Source of the DNA: Paractinoplanes tereljensis
GTDB lineage: Bacteria > Actinomycetota > Actinomycetes > Mycobacteriales > Micromonosporaceae
Direction: 5' to 3'
Assembly: GCF_016862435.1 (NCBI RefSeq)
Contig: NZ_BOMY01000020.1
Span: forward strand, 124,001-188,000
DNA length: 64,000 nt
The stretch's first letter is position 1. Each line of letters begins with the position of its first letter. The translations under genes and the position numbers were made by a program. Below, one piece after another: positions 41,355-50,329 of the stretch. The notes beneath the pieces were generated by a model. It was not told where the DNA came from. It saw only the letters and a list, made by a program, of their open reading frames with translations, and did not search any database.

Positions 41355-42599
41355 TCAAAGATCCGAAGCCGCCCTCCGGGGCGGCTTCGCCGTTTCTCCG
41401 AGCGGGGGCAGCAGCCGGGCGTACGAGACGGCCAGGATTGCCATGATGGTGAAGATGATCCAGGCGGTGGTGGCCGGGCCGGCCACCGTCAGGGCGTAGC
41501 CGGCGATGATCGCGCCCAGCGGCGCGGCGCCGTCGGTGACCACGGCCGCCGCGCTGACCACCTTGCCGATCGCGGCGTCCGGGACGGCCCGGAGGCGGGC
41601 CATGGTCAGGACGATCGACGAGATCGTGCCGGTGGCGCCCACCCCGGCCCAGGCCAGCGCGAGCACGATCGGGTGCCGGCTGATCGCGACCAGGAACAGC
41701 ATCGCGGTCCAGGACCAGAGGCAGACCAGGAAGAGGCCGCGCGGTGTGCCGTGCCGGTCGAGTCAGGGGCCGGCGAACGAAGCCAGCAGGCCGCCGACGC
41801 CGGCCGCCGCCAGGACCAGGCCGATAACCCAGGCCGGGCGGTGGTCGCGGATGCCGACGACCAGGACCAGGAGTACGACGGTTTGGAACAGGATGTTTGT
41901 CGTGCCGGCGGCCACCGTGGCGAGCCGCAGGAACGGAATGCGCCAGGTCAGCCGGAAGCCCTCGCCCATCCGCCGCCAGAAGCCCGGCTCGTGGTCGCCC
42001 GGTCGTGGCGCAAAGATGCGGCTCGGCATCAGGAACAAGACGACCAGGCAGAACGCGTACGAGATCAGGTTGAACAGGAACGGCGCCCACCTGGCCAGGC
42101 CGAACAGGGCGCCGCCGAAGGCGCGGCCGCCCAGGTTGGCCACCGGGTATTCGGCCTCGAGGAAGGAGAACGCGGCCGCCCGCTGGTCCTCCTCGACGGC
42201 GTCGCGGACCGCGCCGACCTCGGCGATGCCGAAGAACACCACGGCTGAACCCTCGACGAAGGCCGCGACCACGATGATCGCCGCGGTGTGCGGGCTGTCG
42301 GCGACCAGGGCGGCGACCACCGAGGCGGCGGCCAGCAGCCCGGCCGCCTGGGCGGCGATCATGATCTGCCGCCGGTTCAGGGCGTCGGCGGCGACGCCGG
42401 CCGGCACCTGCAGAACCAGCGACGGCAGGGTCAGCGCAAAGGCCACCCAGCCGGCCAGGGCCGGCGAATCGGTCGCGGTCAGAGCCAGCAGCGGGTACGC
42501 GATCCGCACACCGGCCGTGCCGATCAGCGAGAACGCGTTCCCGGACCACAGTGCGAGGAAGCGACGGTTGCGGAAGATGCGCGCGGAGGCGGTGACCAC
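41355..42599 (-). pseudogene. MFS transporter with in-frame stop
   Basis: Translation from 42599 gives an MFS N-terminal part of 278 residues: RNRRFLALWSGNAFSLIGTA, a DALNRRQIMI loop between helices 2 and 3, and further spans. It ends at TGA 41763-41765 after LLASFAGP. The same frame continues beyond the stop as LDRHGTPRGLFLVCLWSW and then five more helices to 41355. No frameshift is needed, so a single base change explains the break. The whole would be about 414 residues, a normal drug-efflux-type MFS length. The C-terminal codons overlap the terminator of the DoxX-like copy 2. Confidence 0.8.
41365..41388 (+). terminator. Terminator of DoxX-like copy 2
   Basis: GAAGCCGCC (41365-41373) pairs with GGCGGCTTC (41380-41388) around CTCCGG. 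It has the same sequence as the hairpin after copy 1 (28210-28233, read on that gene's strand). TTTCTCC follows shortly after. It lies within the last codons of the convergent MFS pseudogene. Confidence 0.75.
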
Positions 42600-42614
42600 G
42601 GTGAATCTTACTTC

Positions 42615-42638
42615 CGGACAGCAGACGGAAACTGTCCG
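42615..42638. promoter_or_regulatory. Inverted repeat between MFS remnant and VOC gene
   Basis: CGGACAG (42615-42621) and CTGTCCG (42632-42638) are perfect 7-bp inverted arms separated by 10 bp. The site occupies most of the 62-bp gap between the divergent start codons, so a regulator bound here could control both genes. No regulator gene is adjacent. Confidence 0.5.
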
Positions 42639-42661
42639 CTACGCCGCCTAGCGTCGTCGCC

Positions 42662-43234
42662 ATGGAAACTACTCCCGCGGGCTACACCACCGTCGCGCCC
42701 TGGGTCGTCACCGACGACACCGGCGCGTTTCTCGACTTCGCCACCGGCGTGTTCGGCGGCGTGGAACTGGGCCGGGTGACCACCGAGGACGGCCTGATCG
42801 GGCACGGCGAGATCCGGATCGGCGACACCGTGGTGCTGGCCTTCGACCGGCACGCCGACTGGCCGGTCCTGCCCAGCCTGCTGCGGGTGTTCGTCGCCGA
42901 CGCCGACGCGGCCTTCGAGCGCGCCGTCGCGGCCGGCAGCCACGTGGTGACGGCGCTGTCCGACAACGCGTTCGGGCAGCGTGGTGGCCGGATCCGCGAC
43001 CCGTTCGGCAACATCTGGTGGGTCGTCAGCCACGTCGAGGACGTGCCCGAGGACGAGATCTGGAAGCGGCTGCAACAGCCCCGGTACGCGGCGGACATGC
43101 GCGTCGCCCAGGAAACCCTGGACGCCGAACTCAGCGGCCGCCGCGAGGGCCGCAGCAGCAAGCCGGTGGGCGCCGCGTCCGATTTGGCGGTCCGTCCACA
43201 TCAGAGTGAAGCGGTTGCCATAGACCGCGGGTGA
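42662..43234 (+). CDS. VOC-family (PhnB-like) protein
   Basis: ATG 42662 gives 190 residues. Residues 1-135 form one VOC module: YTTVAPWVVTDDTGAFLDFA, GEIRIGDTVVLAFD, and GRIRDPFGNIWWVVSHVED. The PhnB/bleomycin-resistance-like group binds or modifies small ligands; the metal ligands are incomplete, so simple binding is possible. The C-terminal 50 residues are charged and probably disordered. The MFS gene is divergent, a common pairing for drug resistance, but it is broken here. Confidence 0.82.
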   Translation: METTPAGYTTVAPWVVTDDTGAFLDFATGVFGGVELGRVTTEDGLIGHGEIRIGDTVVLAFDRHADWPVLPSLLRVFVADADAAFERAVAAGSHVVTALSDNAFGQRGGRIRDPFGNIWWVVSHVEDVPEDEIWKRLQQPRYAADMRVAQETLDAELSGRREGRSSKPVGAASDLAVRPHQSEAVAIDRG

Positions 43235-43276
43235 CCGCTTGGATGCGGGGCGACACGACTATCGGGGGAAGGTCGC

Positions 43277-44497
43277 ATGAGACGCTTCGCGCTGTTCGCC
43301 ATCGCCACCGTTCTGGTCACCGCCTTCGCGCCCGCGCCGGCCGCGCGGGCCACCACCGGCACCAACGCCGTCGTCGTCTGGAACAGCAACGCCCAGACCG
43401 CGATCTACGAGGTGGCCCGCCAGGGGCCGTACGTCGCACCACGCAGCTTCGCCATGGTGCAGGGCGCGGTGTACGACGCGGTCAACGCCATCGCCGGCTC
43501 GCCGTACCAGCCGTACCTTCGTTCGCCGAAGGCCCACCGCGGTGACTCCGCCGATGCGGCCGTGGCCGCCGCCGCGTACCGCGTACTCCTCTCGTTGTTC
43601 CCGGCCCAATCCCCCGCCCTGGACGGCATGTACGCCGCGGCCCTCGCCTCGATCCCGGACGGGCGCGCGAAGCGCGGCGGCATCGCCGTCGGCGAGCGGG
43701 CCGCCGCCGACATGATCGCCGCACGGGTCGGCGACGGCGCCTTCGGCCCCGCCACCTGGACCGTGGGCACGGCACCCGGGCAGTGGCGGCCGACCCCACC
43801 GACGTACGCGTCGGACGGCGCCTGGGTCGGCGACATGCGGTCGTTCGTGATTCCGCGCAACGACATGTTCCGCACCGCGGGGCCGCCCGCCCTGACCAGC
43901 GCGACCTGGTTGCGTGACCTCGCCGAGGTCAAGGCGATCGGCGGGGTCGACAGTACGGTCCGCACCCAGGACCAGACCGAGGCCGCGAAGTGGTGGCACG
44001 ACCGGCGGCTCACCGAGTGGGAGATCAAACGGCAACTGGCCGGCACCCAGCATCTGTCGACGCTGCAGACCGCGCGGATGTTCGCGCTGGCCGACGTGGC
44101 CAACGCCGACTCGCTGATCGCCTGCTTCAACGAGAAGAAGTTCTGGAGTTTCTGGCGGCCGGTCACCGCCATCCAGGAGACCAGCGACCCGACCTGGATG
44201 CCGCTGCTGATCACGCCGCCGTTCCCGGACTACACGTCGGGGCACACCTGCTCGACGTCGACCATCATGGCCACGTTGCGGGCCTTCTTCGGCCGCGACG
44301 ACATCGCGTTCAGCGCCTACAGCGCCGACTCCGGCACGACCCGGTATTTCGACAGCTTCTCGTCGGCGGTGGACGAGGTGGTCGAGGCCCGGATCTGGGG
44401 TGGCGTGCACTATCGCACCGCCGACGTGCAGGGTGTGCGGATCGGTGCCGGGGTGGCCCGGTACGTGCTGGCCCACGAGTTCCAGCGGCGCCGCTAA
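43277..44497 (+). CDS. Secreted vanadium-dependent haloperoxidase/PAP2-like protein
   Basis: ATG 43277 gives 406 residues. A signal peptide covers residues 1-25 (FAPAPAARA). The vanadate/phosphate pocket motifs are in order: KKFWSFWRPVTAI (Lys and Arg), PDYTSGHTCSTST (Ser-Gly-His) and EARIWGGVHYRTAD (Arg and His). Helices such as SFAMVQGAVYDAVNAI fit bacterial vanadium haloperoxidase homologues. The activity could be halide oxidation or acid phosphatase; sequence alone does not separate them. The stop overlaps that of the convergent TIR-NACHT gene by 4 bp. Confidence 0.85.
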   Translation: MRRFALFAIATVLVTAFAPAPAARATTGTNAVVVWNSNAQTAIYEVARQGPYVAPRSFAMVQGAVYDAVNAIAGSPYQPYLRSPKAHRGDSADAAVAAAAYRVLLSLFPAQSPALDGMYAAALASIPDGRAKRGGIAVGERAAADMIAARVGDGAFGPATWTVGTAPGQWRPTPPTYASDGAWVGDMRSFVIPRNDMFRTAGPPALTSATWLRDLAEVKAIGGVDSTVRTQDQTEAAKWWHDRRLTEWEIKRQLAGTQHLSTLQTARMFALADVANADSLIACFNEKKFWSFWRPVTAIQETSDPTWMPLLITPPFPDYTSGHTCSTSTIMATLRAFFGRDDIAFSAYSADSGTTRYFDSFSSAVDEVVEARIWGGVHYRTADVQGVRIGAGVARYVLAHEFQRRR

Positions 44498-47400
44498 CGC
44501 GCGGAGGCCAGTCGCTCCAGCATGGTGCGCTCCCGCTCGCCGCGTACGCCGTCGATCTTGGTGTCGCGGCAGCGGAAGCGCACGTGCAGGCGGACGGCGT
44601 TGGCCGGGGTGGCGTCGTGCAGCGGCACGACGCAGATGCTCCGGTCCCGGGAGCCGCTGACCACGCGGTCGGCGCCCAGGAAGCACACCGACTCGACCGG
44701 GCCCTCGTGCAGCGCGGCCCGCCAGTGCAGGCGCAACCGCCAACCCTCCACGGCCTGCACCAAGCGGAAGTGGGCAACCTCGCCGATGTCCGTGCCGACC
44801 AGCACTTCGATCTCATCGCCAACGGCCCGGACGTCCACGCTTCGGGGGACATGTCCGACGATGGTGACGGTTTCACGGCCGATCGTCACGGCGGCCCCGG
44901 CGGGCGAGGCGACCGCCATCACCCGGTCGCCGTCGACCGCCCACGCGGTGGTGGTCGCGCAGTCGACCCGGCGGCGCTGCCCGGTCAGCGGGTCCTGCCA
45001 CAGCGCCACCCGGCTGCCGGTCTTGTCCTCGACCACGATCAGGGCGCGGCCGTTGCGCCAGACCGGGGATAGGTAGCGCGACTGGGTGCGGAACTCCGTC
45101 ACCAGCCGCCAGTCCGGATCGCCGGAGAGCACCGCCACCCGGGCTCCCCCGGCCGCCACCAGCGCGCCGTGCGGCAACGGCCAGAGCCGGTCGGCGACGA
45201 ACGGCAGCGTCGCGATCACCGTGTCGCTGGTGGCGCGGGAGGCCGAGGACCACTCGCGGACCCGGCCGTCGTCGTAGGCCGCGAAGATCCGGCCCTCGTC
45301 GAGGACGGCGACCGCGGTCACCGCCGCGGTCTCCTCCAGCCGTACGCCGGTGAGGTCGGCGTCCCGCAGGTCGGCCCCGGTTAGGTCGGCGTTGTCGAGG
45401 TTGGCTCCGCGCAGCGACGACCCGCGGAACGACATCTCGCGCAGGTCGGCGCCGTGCAGGTCGGCGTGGTCGAGCCGCAGGTTCGACCAGTCCCGGCCGG
45501 GCAGCGGCCCGCCGAGCGCGGCCAGCAGCGACAGCGCGTTGCCGCCGGCGGCTGTCGCGTCCGGCCCGGCCTGCCGGATCACGCTGAGCAGCGTGTCGGC
45601 GACCGGCCAGTCCGGGTGGGCGCGCAGGACCAGGGTCGCGAAGTGCCGGATCTCCGGCGACAGCGGCGCGGCGCCGAGCGCCCCCTGCGCCGGAACCGGA
45701 CCCTTGCCGATGTTGCGGGCCATCGCCCGGGCCACGAAGTACTCCCGCATCGACCGGTGGAAGAAGGTCACCGGCCAGCGCTTGTCGTCACCGCCGGGCG
45801 CCCGCTTGAGCAGCGACCGGACGCCGACCCGCGCGGTGGCGTCGTCCTCCAGGTGGCCCGGGTCGGCGTCGTCCCGCAGCCGCCACAGCAGGTTCGCCAG
45901 GCCCGCGTGGCCGCCGCTGTGCTTGCGGACCCGGTTGCCGAGGTCCTTGAGATAGACGAACGGCTGGTCGCTGTGCTGCAGATCGATGGCGACCTGCTCG
46001 AGGATGGTCATCAGCTTCTCGACCACGTCCTCGGGCGGGGTGAGACGCGCCTCGTCCTCCAGGAACTTCAGCTTGCGGTGCAGGGTGTCCAGCACGTACT
46101 GCTCGTACAGCACATGCTCGTCGAACGACATGTCCGGCAGCGACGGCAGCGTCCGCTGGATCATCTCGTAGTAGAGCGGCTTGGTGGCCAGCCCGATCGG
46201 GTCGTGCAGCGTCTGCAGTCGGTCGATGACCCGCTGCAGCTTCGGGTCGGCACTGCGGTCCCGCAGCGACCGCAGCACCACCCGGCGCTCGACCGCGGCC
46301 AGGCGCAGGATCCGCGGCCGCCCGATGCGTTCGAGCAGCTGCCGCTGATCGTCGGCCGTCCCGAACACGTTGGTACGCGACGTGATCAGCACCTTGGACT
46401 CGGCAAACTCCTCACAGCAGTCCCGCAGCAGCTCGATGTTCTCGACGATCGCCGTCCGCGACAGGTCCCCCGACATCTCGTCGAACCCGTCCAGGATGAC
46501 CAGCGTCGGCCGCGACTCGACCAGCCGCCGCCACGACGCCAGCTCGATCCCGAGATCCTCCAGCCGCCGCTTGAGCAGATCCCGCCCGCTCCCGGCCGAC
46601 CGCAGCTCACCCAGTGCCAGCCGGACCGGGATCCGGGCCCCCTCGGCGCACAACCGCCGGGCCAGGTTGTAGGTGAAGAAGCTCTTGCCGTCCCCGAAAT
46701 CGCCGGTCAGCAGCAGAGTCGGCTCCCCCGGCGCGTCGAACCAGTCCCGCACCTGCGCCAGCAGGTCACCATCCAGCAGCGAACCGGCCTCGTTCCGGGC
46801 CCGCATCGGCAGCTGGTGGGCGAAGGTCTCGTCGAACATCGTCGGCGACTCACCGCGCAGGCAGAGCCGGGCGGGCGCCGCGGCATAGTCGCGCCACTCC
46901 GGCGGCAGCACGGTCCGGCGGCGCAGCACGCGGCGCAGGTCGTCCGGACCGGCGACGTCGTCCGGCCCGAAGAACGTCACCCCGAAGGGGTACGGGCCGT
47001 GTTCGACGTCGCGCAGCTCGGGGTCGATCGGGCTGGACAGGGAAAACACGACCAGGTGCTCCACCCGCTCCCGGATGAGCGCGGCGGCCCGCCGCATCAG
47101 CTCGGGCGCGAACATCTGGATGTCAACGGCCCGAGAGACATTCCAAAAGATCAGATGACAGCGTACGGCGGGATCGTCCCGCCTCCCGGCCACGACTTCG
47201 GCCATCCCCCCGGGTTCAACGGCCGGAACCTCCGCGTCGAGCACCTCCCGCACCGCGTCCTGAAGCACGCTCAGCTCGGGCATGCGCCGGTCGCGCACGA
47301 ACATCGGGTTGATGTCGCCCACGACGTTGTCCTCGGTCGCGAACTCCGGGCCGAGGTCATCCCGCATGCTCGTCAGCCGCGCCCAGAGGAACTCGACGAT

Positions 47401-48204
47401 GTCCCGGTCCGGCCAGGGAAGATCGGGAAGGTCCGGCTGGGTCCGGTCCGCCGGCTCGTCCGCCGACAGACCGGTCAACGCCACCGGAGCCGAGCCGCCG
47501 AGAAGCTCGCGCAAGTTGTCGATGAACCGCTGATCGGGCAGCTGTCCGTCGCGTGCGTCGAAGAAATCGACCGTGCTGATCGGGAGCCAGATCTTCCCAG
47601 CCACCAGCACCGGGAGCACCGGCTTGTTCCGGGCCAGAGCGTGCTCTATCTCGCGCTCGACATGGAGGGCGGCCCGCGCGCCCGGAGACATCACCGCGAT
47701 CAGTGCCGCGCATTCGTCGATCTGCTGCCGGACCGCTCGATCCGTGGCGCCCGCGACAAAGTCCACCATGAACCGGTAGTCGATCCCGGCCCGTAACAAC
47801 GAGTCGGCCAACCGGTCCACATAGTTCTTGTCCGAGACGCTGTAGCTGATGAACACAATGTCGCTGGCGGAAGTCGGTTTCTGCAGCGGCTCGGCCGGCA
47901 TGCCGGCGCGGGTGTAGAGGTCGTGGAAGATCGAGAGTTCATACTCGCTGTTCCGCGGCGAGATCGACCTCTGACAGAGCACGACGACGATCGCTTGAAG
48001 TTTGGCCCAGCCAGGAAGTCCCGGCCCGCGAAGTGCGGCACCGACCGTCTGGTGCGAGACCGGCTCCTGGCCATACATGGTCCACCGGCTGATGATCCGG
48101 GTGGAAGGCATCCCCGCCTGCTGGTAGAGCTCGTGCAGTCGCAGGATGAGGTCGCGGTGTGGGCCAGCCGGGACCTTGTCCGGGCCGGGCAAGGCGATCG
48201 GCAC
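44494..48204 (-). CDS. TIR-NACHT-pentapeptide-propeller multidomain protein
   Basis: GTG 48204 with GGAG 6 nt upstream gives 1,236 residues. Residues about 10-85 form a helical HTH-like domain (LILRLHELYQQAGMPS, VSHQTVGAALRG). Residues 115-238 are a TIR domain (DIVFISYSVSDKNYVDRLAD, HVEREIEHALARN). A poorly defined segment (245-450) follows. The NTPase has Walker A GDFGDGKS (501-508) and Walker B LVILDGFDEMSG. Residues about 905-957 are pentapeptide repeats (A-D/N-L-x-x). From about 960 to the end lie beta-propeller-like repeats. This is an NLR-like design: TIR effector, NACHT switch, propeller sensor. It lies 49 bp after the glycosyltransferase gene. Confidence 0.85.
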   Translation of the reverse strand: MPIALPGPDKVPAGPHRDLILRLHELYQQAGMPSTRIISRWTMYGQEPVSHQTVGAALRGPGLPGWAKLQAIVVVLCQRSISPRNSEYELSIFHDLYTRAGMPAEPLQKPTSASDIVFISYSVSDKNYVDRLADSLLRAGIDYRFMVDFVAGATDRAVRQQIDECAALIAVMSPGARAALHVEREIEHALARNKPVLPVLVAGKIWLPISTVDFFDARDGQLPDQRFIDNLRELLGGSAPVALTGLSADEPADRTQPDLPDLPWPDRDIVEFLWARLTSMRDDLGPEFATEDNVVGDINPMFVRDRRMPELSVLQDAVREVLDAEVPAVEPGGMAEVVAGRRDDPAVRCHLIFWNVSRAVDIQMFAPELMRRAAALIRERVEHLVVFSLSSPIDPELRDVEHGPYPFGVTFFGPDDVAGPDDLRRVLRRRTVLPPEWRDYAAAPARLCLRGESPTMFDETFAHQLPMRARNEAGSLLDGDLLAQVRDWFDAPGEPTLLLTGDFGDGKSFFTYNLARRLCAEGARIPVRLALGELRSAGSGRDLLKRRLEDLGIELASWRRLVESRPTLVILDGFDEMSGDLSRTAIVENIELLRDCCEEFAESKVLITSRTNVFGTADDQRQLLERIGRPRILRLAAVERRVVLRSLRDRSADPKLQRVIDRLQTLHDPIGLATKPLYYEMIQRTLPSLPDMSFDEHVLYEQYVLDTLHRKLKFLEDEARLTPPEDVVEKLMTILEQVAIDLQHSDQPFVYLKDLGNRVRKHSGGHAGLANLLWRLRDDADPGHLEDDATARVGVRSLLKRAPGGDDKRWPVTFFHRSMREYFVARAMARNIGKGPVPAQGALGAAPLSPEIRHFATLVLRAHPDWPVADTLLSVIRQAGPDATAAGGNALSLLAALGGPLPGRDWSNLRLDHADLHGADLREMSFRGSSLRGANLDNADLTGADLRDADLTGVRLEETAAVTAVAVLDEGRIFAAYDDGRVREWSSASRATSDTVIATLPFVADRLWPLPHGALVAAGGARVAVLSGDPDWRLVTEFRTQSRYLSPVWRNGRALIVVEDKTGSRVALWQDPLTGQRRRVDCATTTAWAVDGDRVMAVASPAGAAVTIGRETVTIVGHVPRSVDVRAVGDEIEVLVGTDIGEVAHFRLVQAVEGWRLRLHWRAALHEGPVESVCFLGADRVVSGSRDRSICVVPLHDATPANAVRLHVRFRCRDTKIDGVRGERERTMLERLASAR

Positions 48205-48253
48205 TCCACGCTCCGAACTGGTCGGCGAGATCAGAGCAACCAAAGCACACGGC

Positions 48254-49249
48254 TCAGCGGGACAACAACCGCCGATAGGCGGCGAGTAGCTGCTCGCCGC
48301 CGGACTCGGCGTCGTACTTCCGGGCCGCCCCGGCTGCCCGGGCACCCCACTGCCGTCGCTCGGCCGCACTCCCGGCCAGGGCCGACAGCAGCGGCGCCGG
48401 GCCGCCGGGCGGCGAGTACTGGGCGGCGTCGCCGTAGGTCGTGCGGAATACCGGCAGGTCGGCGAGGACGAGCGGGCACCCGAAAGAGGCAGCCTCCAGG
48501 ACGGCCAGACCGAAGGTCTCGTGCTCGGACAGGGACAGGTAGATGTCGGCGGCGGCCAGGAAGTCGTAGACCCTCTCGCGCGGGACCTGGCCGGCCCACC
48601 GCACATTCGGCGGGGCCGACGCGAGCGCTCGCCGCAGGGTGATCCGGCCGCTGGAGGCAGGGCCGAAGATGGCGTCGCCCACCCACAAGAACTGGAGTTG
48701 CGGCAGCGCACGGGCGGCGGCCAGGAATCCGGTCACGCCCTTGCGGGGCTGCATCTGACCGACGCTGACCACCAGCACATCGGACTCGCCGAGTCCCAGT
48801 GACGCCCGCAAAGACGGAGATTGGCGCGCCTCTGTCACCCGTACCCAGTTGGGGATGATCTTGATTGGGGTTTTGATTTGCATGGCCGTCAGGTCGGCCT
48901 GGACCGCCTCACTCACCGCGATCACCAGGTCGGCTCGGTTGTAGAACCAGGTCAGGTAGGCCCGGATCAGCCGGCGAAGGATGCGGGCGCCGACGATGCT
49001 GCCTCGCAGCGAATCGGGGACCACGTGCGCGCTGGCCACCTTGGCACCCCGGCCGGTGAGCAGCAGCACGGCCGCATACGGTCCGGTGGTGTGCACGTGG
49101 ACGATGTCGGCGTCCCGGCGCGGGCGACCGTTGACTATCGGCCGCATCCCAGGACACCCGGTCAGGTATTGGACGTGTTCGAGGAAGGCCGAATGGACGC
49201 CATGACCGGGCACGGTGAAGGCGGATTCGGAGACTATCTGGACACGCAT
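48254..49249 (-). CDS. GT4-family glycosyltransferase
   Basis: ATG 49249 lies inside the end of the LacI gene (16-bp overlap) and gives 331 residues. The N-terminal domain has DIVHVHTTGPYAAVLLLTG. The C-terminal GT-B domain shows VLVVSVGQMQPRKGVTGFL and YLSLSEHETFGLAVLEAAS, the donor-binding E-x7-E motif. Such retaining enzymes transfer sugars from nucleotide donors to lipids, sugars or small molecules. Translational coupling to a LacI regulator suggests that its expression is tied to a sugar signal. Confidence 0.85.
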   Translation of the reverse strand: MRVQIVSESAFTVPGHGVHSAFLEHVQYLTGCPGMRPIVNGRPRRDADIVHVHTTGPYAAVLLLTGRGAKVASAHVVPDSLRGSIVGARILRRLIRAYLTWFYNRADLVIAVSEAVQADLTAMQIKTPIKIIPNWVRVTEARQSPSLRASLGLGESDVLVVSVGQMQPRKGVTGFLAAARALPQLQFLWVGDAIFGPASSGRITLRRALASAPPNVRWAGQVPRERVYDFLAAADIYLSLSEHETFGLAVLEAASFGCPLVLADLPVFRTTYGDAAQYSPPGGPAPLLSALAGSAAERRQWGARAAGAARKYDAESGGEQLLAAYRRLLSR

Positions 49250-50247
49250 GGGCCGGTGGTGCCGCGGACGACCAGCCGGGGTGGCGCCACCAGCTCGCGG
49301 CGGCCGACCGGGGAACCCTCGGCGCGTTCGATCGCGCGGCCCACTGCCAGCCGGGCCATCGCCGCGGTGTCCTGGGCGACCGTGGTGAGGTCGAGGTGCG
49401 ACAGCCGGGCCAGGCGGTCGTCGTCGTAGCCGATCACGCTGATCTCGGCCGGCACCTCGACCCGGGCCCGGGTCAGCACGTCCAGGACGCCGGTGGCGCA
49501 GCGGTCGTTGAAGACGGCCACCGCGGTCGGCAGGTCGTCGAGCAAGGCGCGGGCGGCGGCCGCGCCATCCTCCTCGGTCAGGCCGCCGGGCACGATCCGC
49601 ACCGACGCGGCCAGGCCGTTCCAGCCCATCGCGTCGCGATAACCGCGGCGGCGGTCGGCCGCACCGGCCGCCCGGCCTCCGTCGATGTGCGCGATCCGGC
49701 TGTGGCCGAGGCGGACCAGGTGGTCGACGGCCAGGTGCATGCCGTCGGCGTCGGCGTTGCGGACCACGTCGACCGCGGCGTCGCGCACCCCCCGGGCCAG
49801 CACCACCACCGGAAGCCTCGCCGCCAGCCGGGCCAGGGCGGCCACCGGTGACCTCGGCGCGACCATCAGCAGGGCCTCGCACCGGTCCTGGAGCAGGCCG
49901 TTGATCGCCTCCGGCTCGTCGCGGCCGGGGGTCACGGCGCTCAGCGCCAGTTCGAAGCCGGTCTCGCGGGCCGCCGCGTACAGCTCGGTGACCAGGTCGG
50001 CGTGGAAGGTGTGCTGGATGCCGAAGACCACGCCGAGCAGCCGGGTGCGGCCGCTGCGCAGCAGCCGGGCGCGGCTGTCGGGCTGGTAGCCGAGCTGGTC
50101 GGCCGCCTCCTGGACGCGTCGCCGGGTTTCCGCGCTCGCCCCGGGCTCGGCCCGCATGACCAGCGACACCAGGGACTTGGAGACACCGGCCCGGGCGGCC
50201 ACATCGGACAGTGTCGGTCTTCGATCTTCACCATGGAAGGAGGGCAC
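49234..50247 (-). CDS. LacI-family transcriptional regulator
   Basis: I place the start at GTG 50247 (337 residues); ATG 50268 is an alternative that directly abuts the operator. The HTH reads PTLSDVAARAGVSKSLVSLV, with the hinge RARLLRSGRTRLLGVVF. The sugar-binding domain has PVVVLARGV, ADRRRGYRDAM and ISVIGYDDDRLARLS. It is divergent from a Gfo/Idh/MocA dehydrogenase gene. Two identical palindromes, one at each start (50269-50284 and 50331-50342), are the obvious binding sites, so it probably represses itself, the downstream glycosyltransferase and the dehydrogenase. Confidence 0.9.
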   Translation of the reverse strand: MPSFHGEDRRPTLSDVAARAGVSKSLVSLVMRAEPGASAETRRRVQEAADQLGYQPDSRARLLRSGRTRLLGVVFGIQHTFHADLVTELYAAARETGFELALSAVTPGRDEPEAINGLLQDRCEALLMVAPRSPVAALARLAARLPVVVLARGVRDAAVDVVRNADADGMHLAVDHLVRLGHSRIAHIDGGRAAGAADRRRGYRDAMGWNGLAASVRIVPGGLTEEDGAAAARALLDDLPTAVAVFNDRCATGVLDVLTRARVEVPAEISVIGYDDDRLARLSHLDLTTVAQDTAAMARLAVGRAIERAEGSPVGRRELVAPPRLVVRGTTGPCVSR

Positions 50248-50268
50248 GCGGCCAGCGTAATCGCACAT

Positions 50269-50284
50269 CCTGGAACGTTCCAGG
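50269..50284. promoter_or_regulatory. LacI-type operator O1
   Basis: CCTGGAACGTTCCAGG is a perfect 16-bp palindrome with the central C-G step common to LacI-family operators. It lies 21 bp before the GTG start of the LacI gene and directly before an alternative ATG (50268). The core TGGAACGTTCCAGG recurs at 50331. Confidence 0.8.
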
Positions 50285-50329
50285 CATCCACCTTGACCTC
50301 TTTGGAATGACCGGCGCACGCTCAAAAAC

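Noticed and set aside
28200..41400. The DoxX duplication plus intervening genes as a composite transposon
   Set aside because: The copies are inverted and share only the gene with its box and terminator; no transposase, target duplication or IS end was found.
41763..41765. TGA in the MFS gene read as selenocysteine or programmed readthrough
   Set aside because: No selenocysteine-insertion structure or sel gene is evident here, and MFS exporters are not known selenoproteins. A nonsense mutation is simpler.
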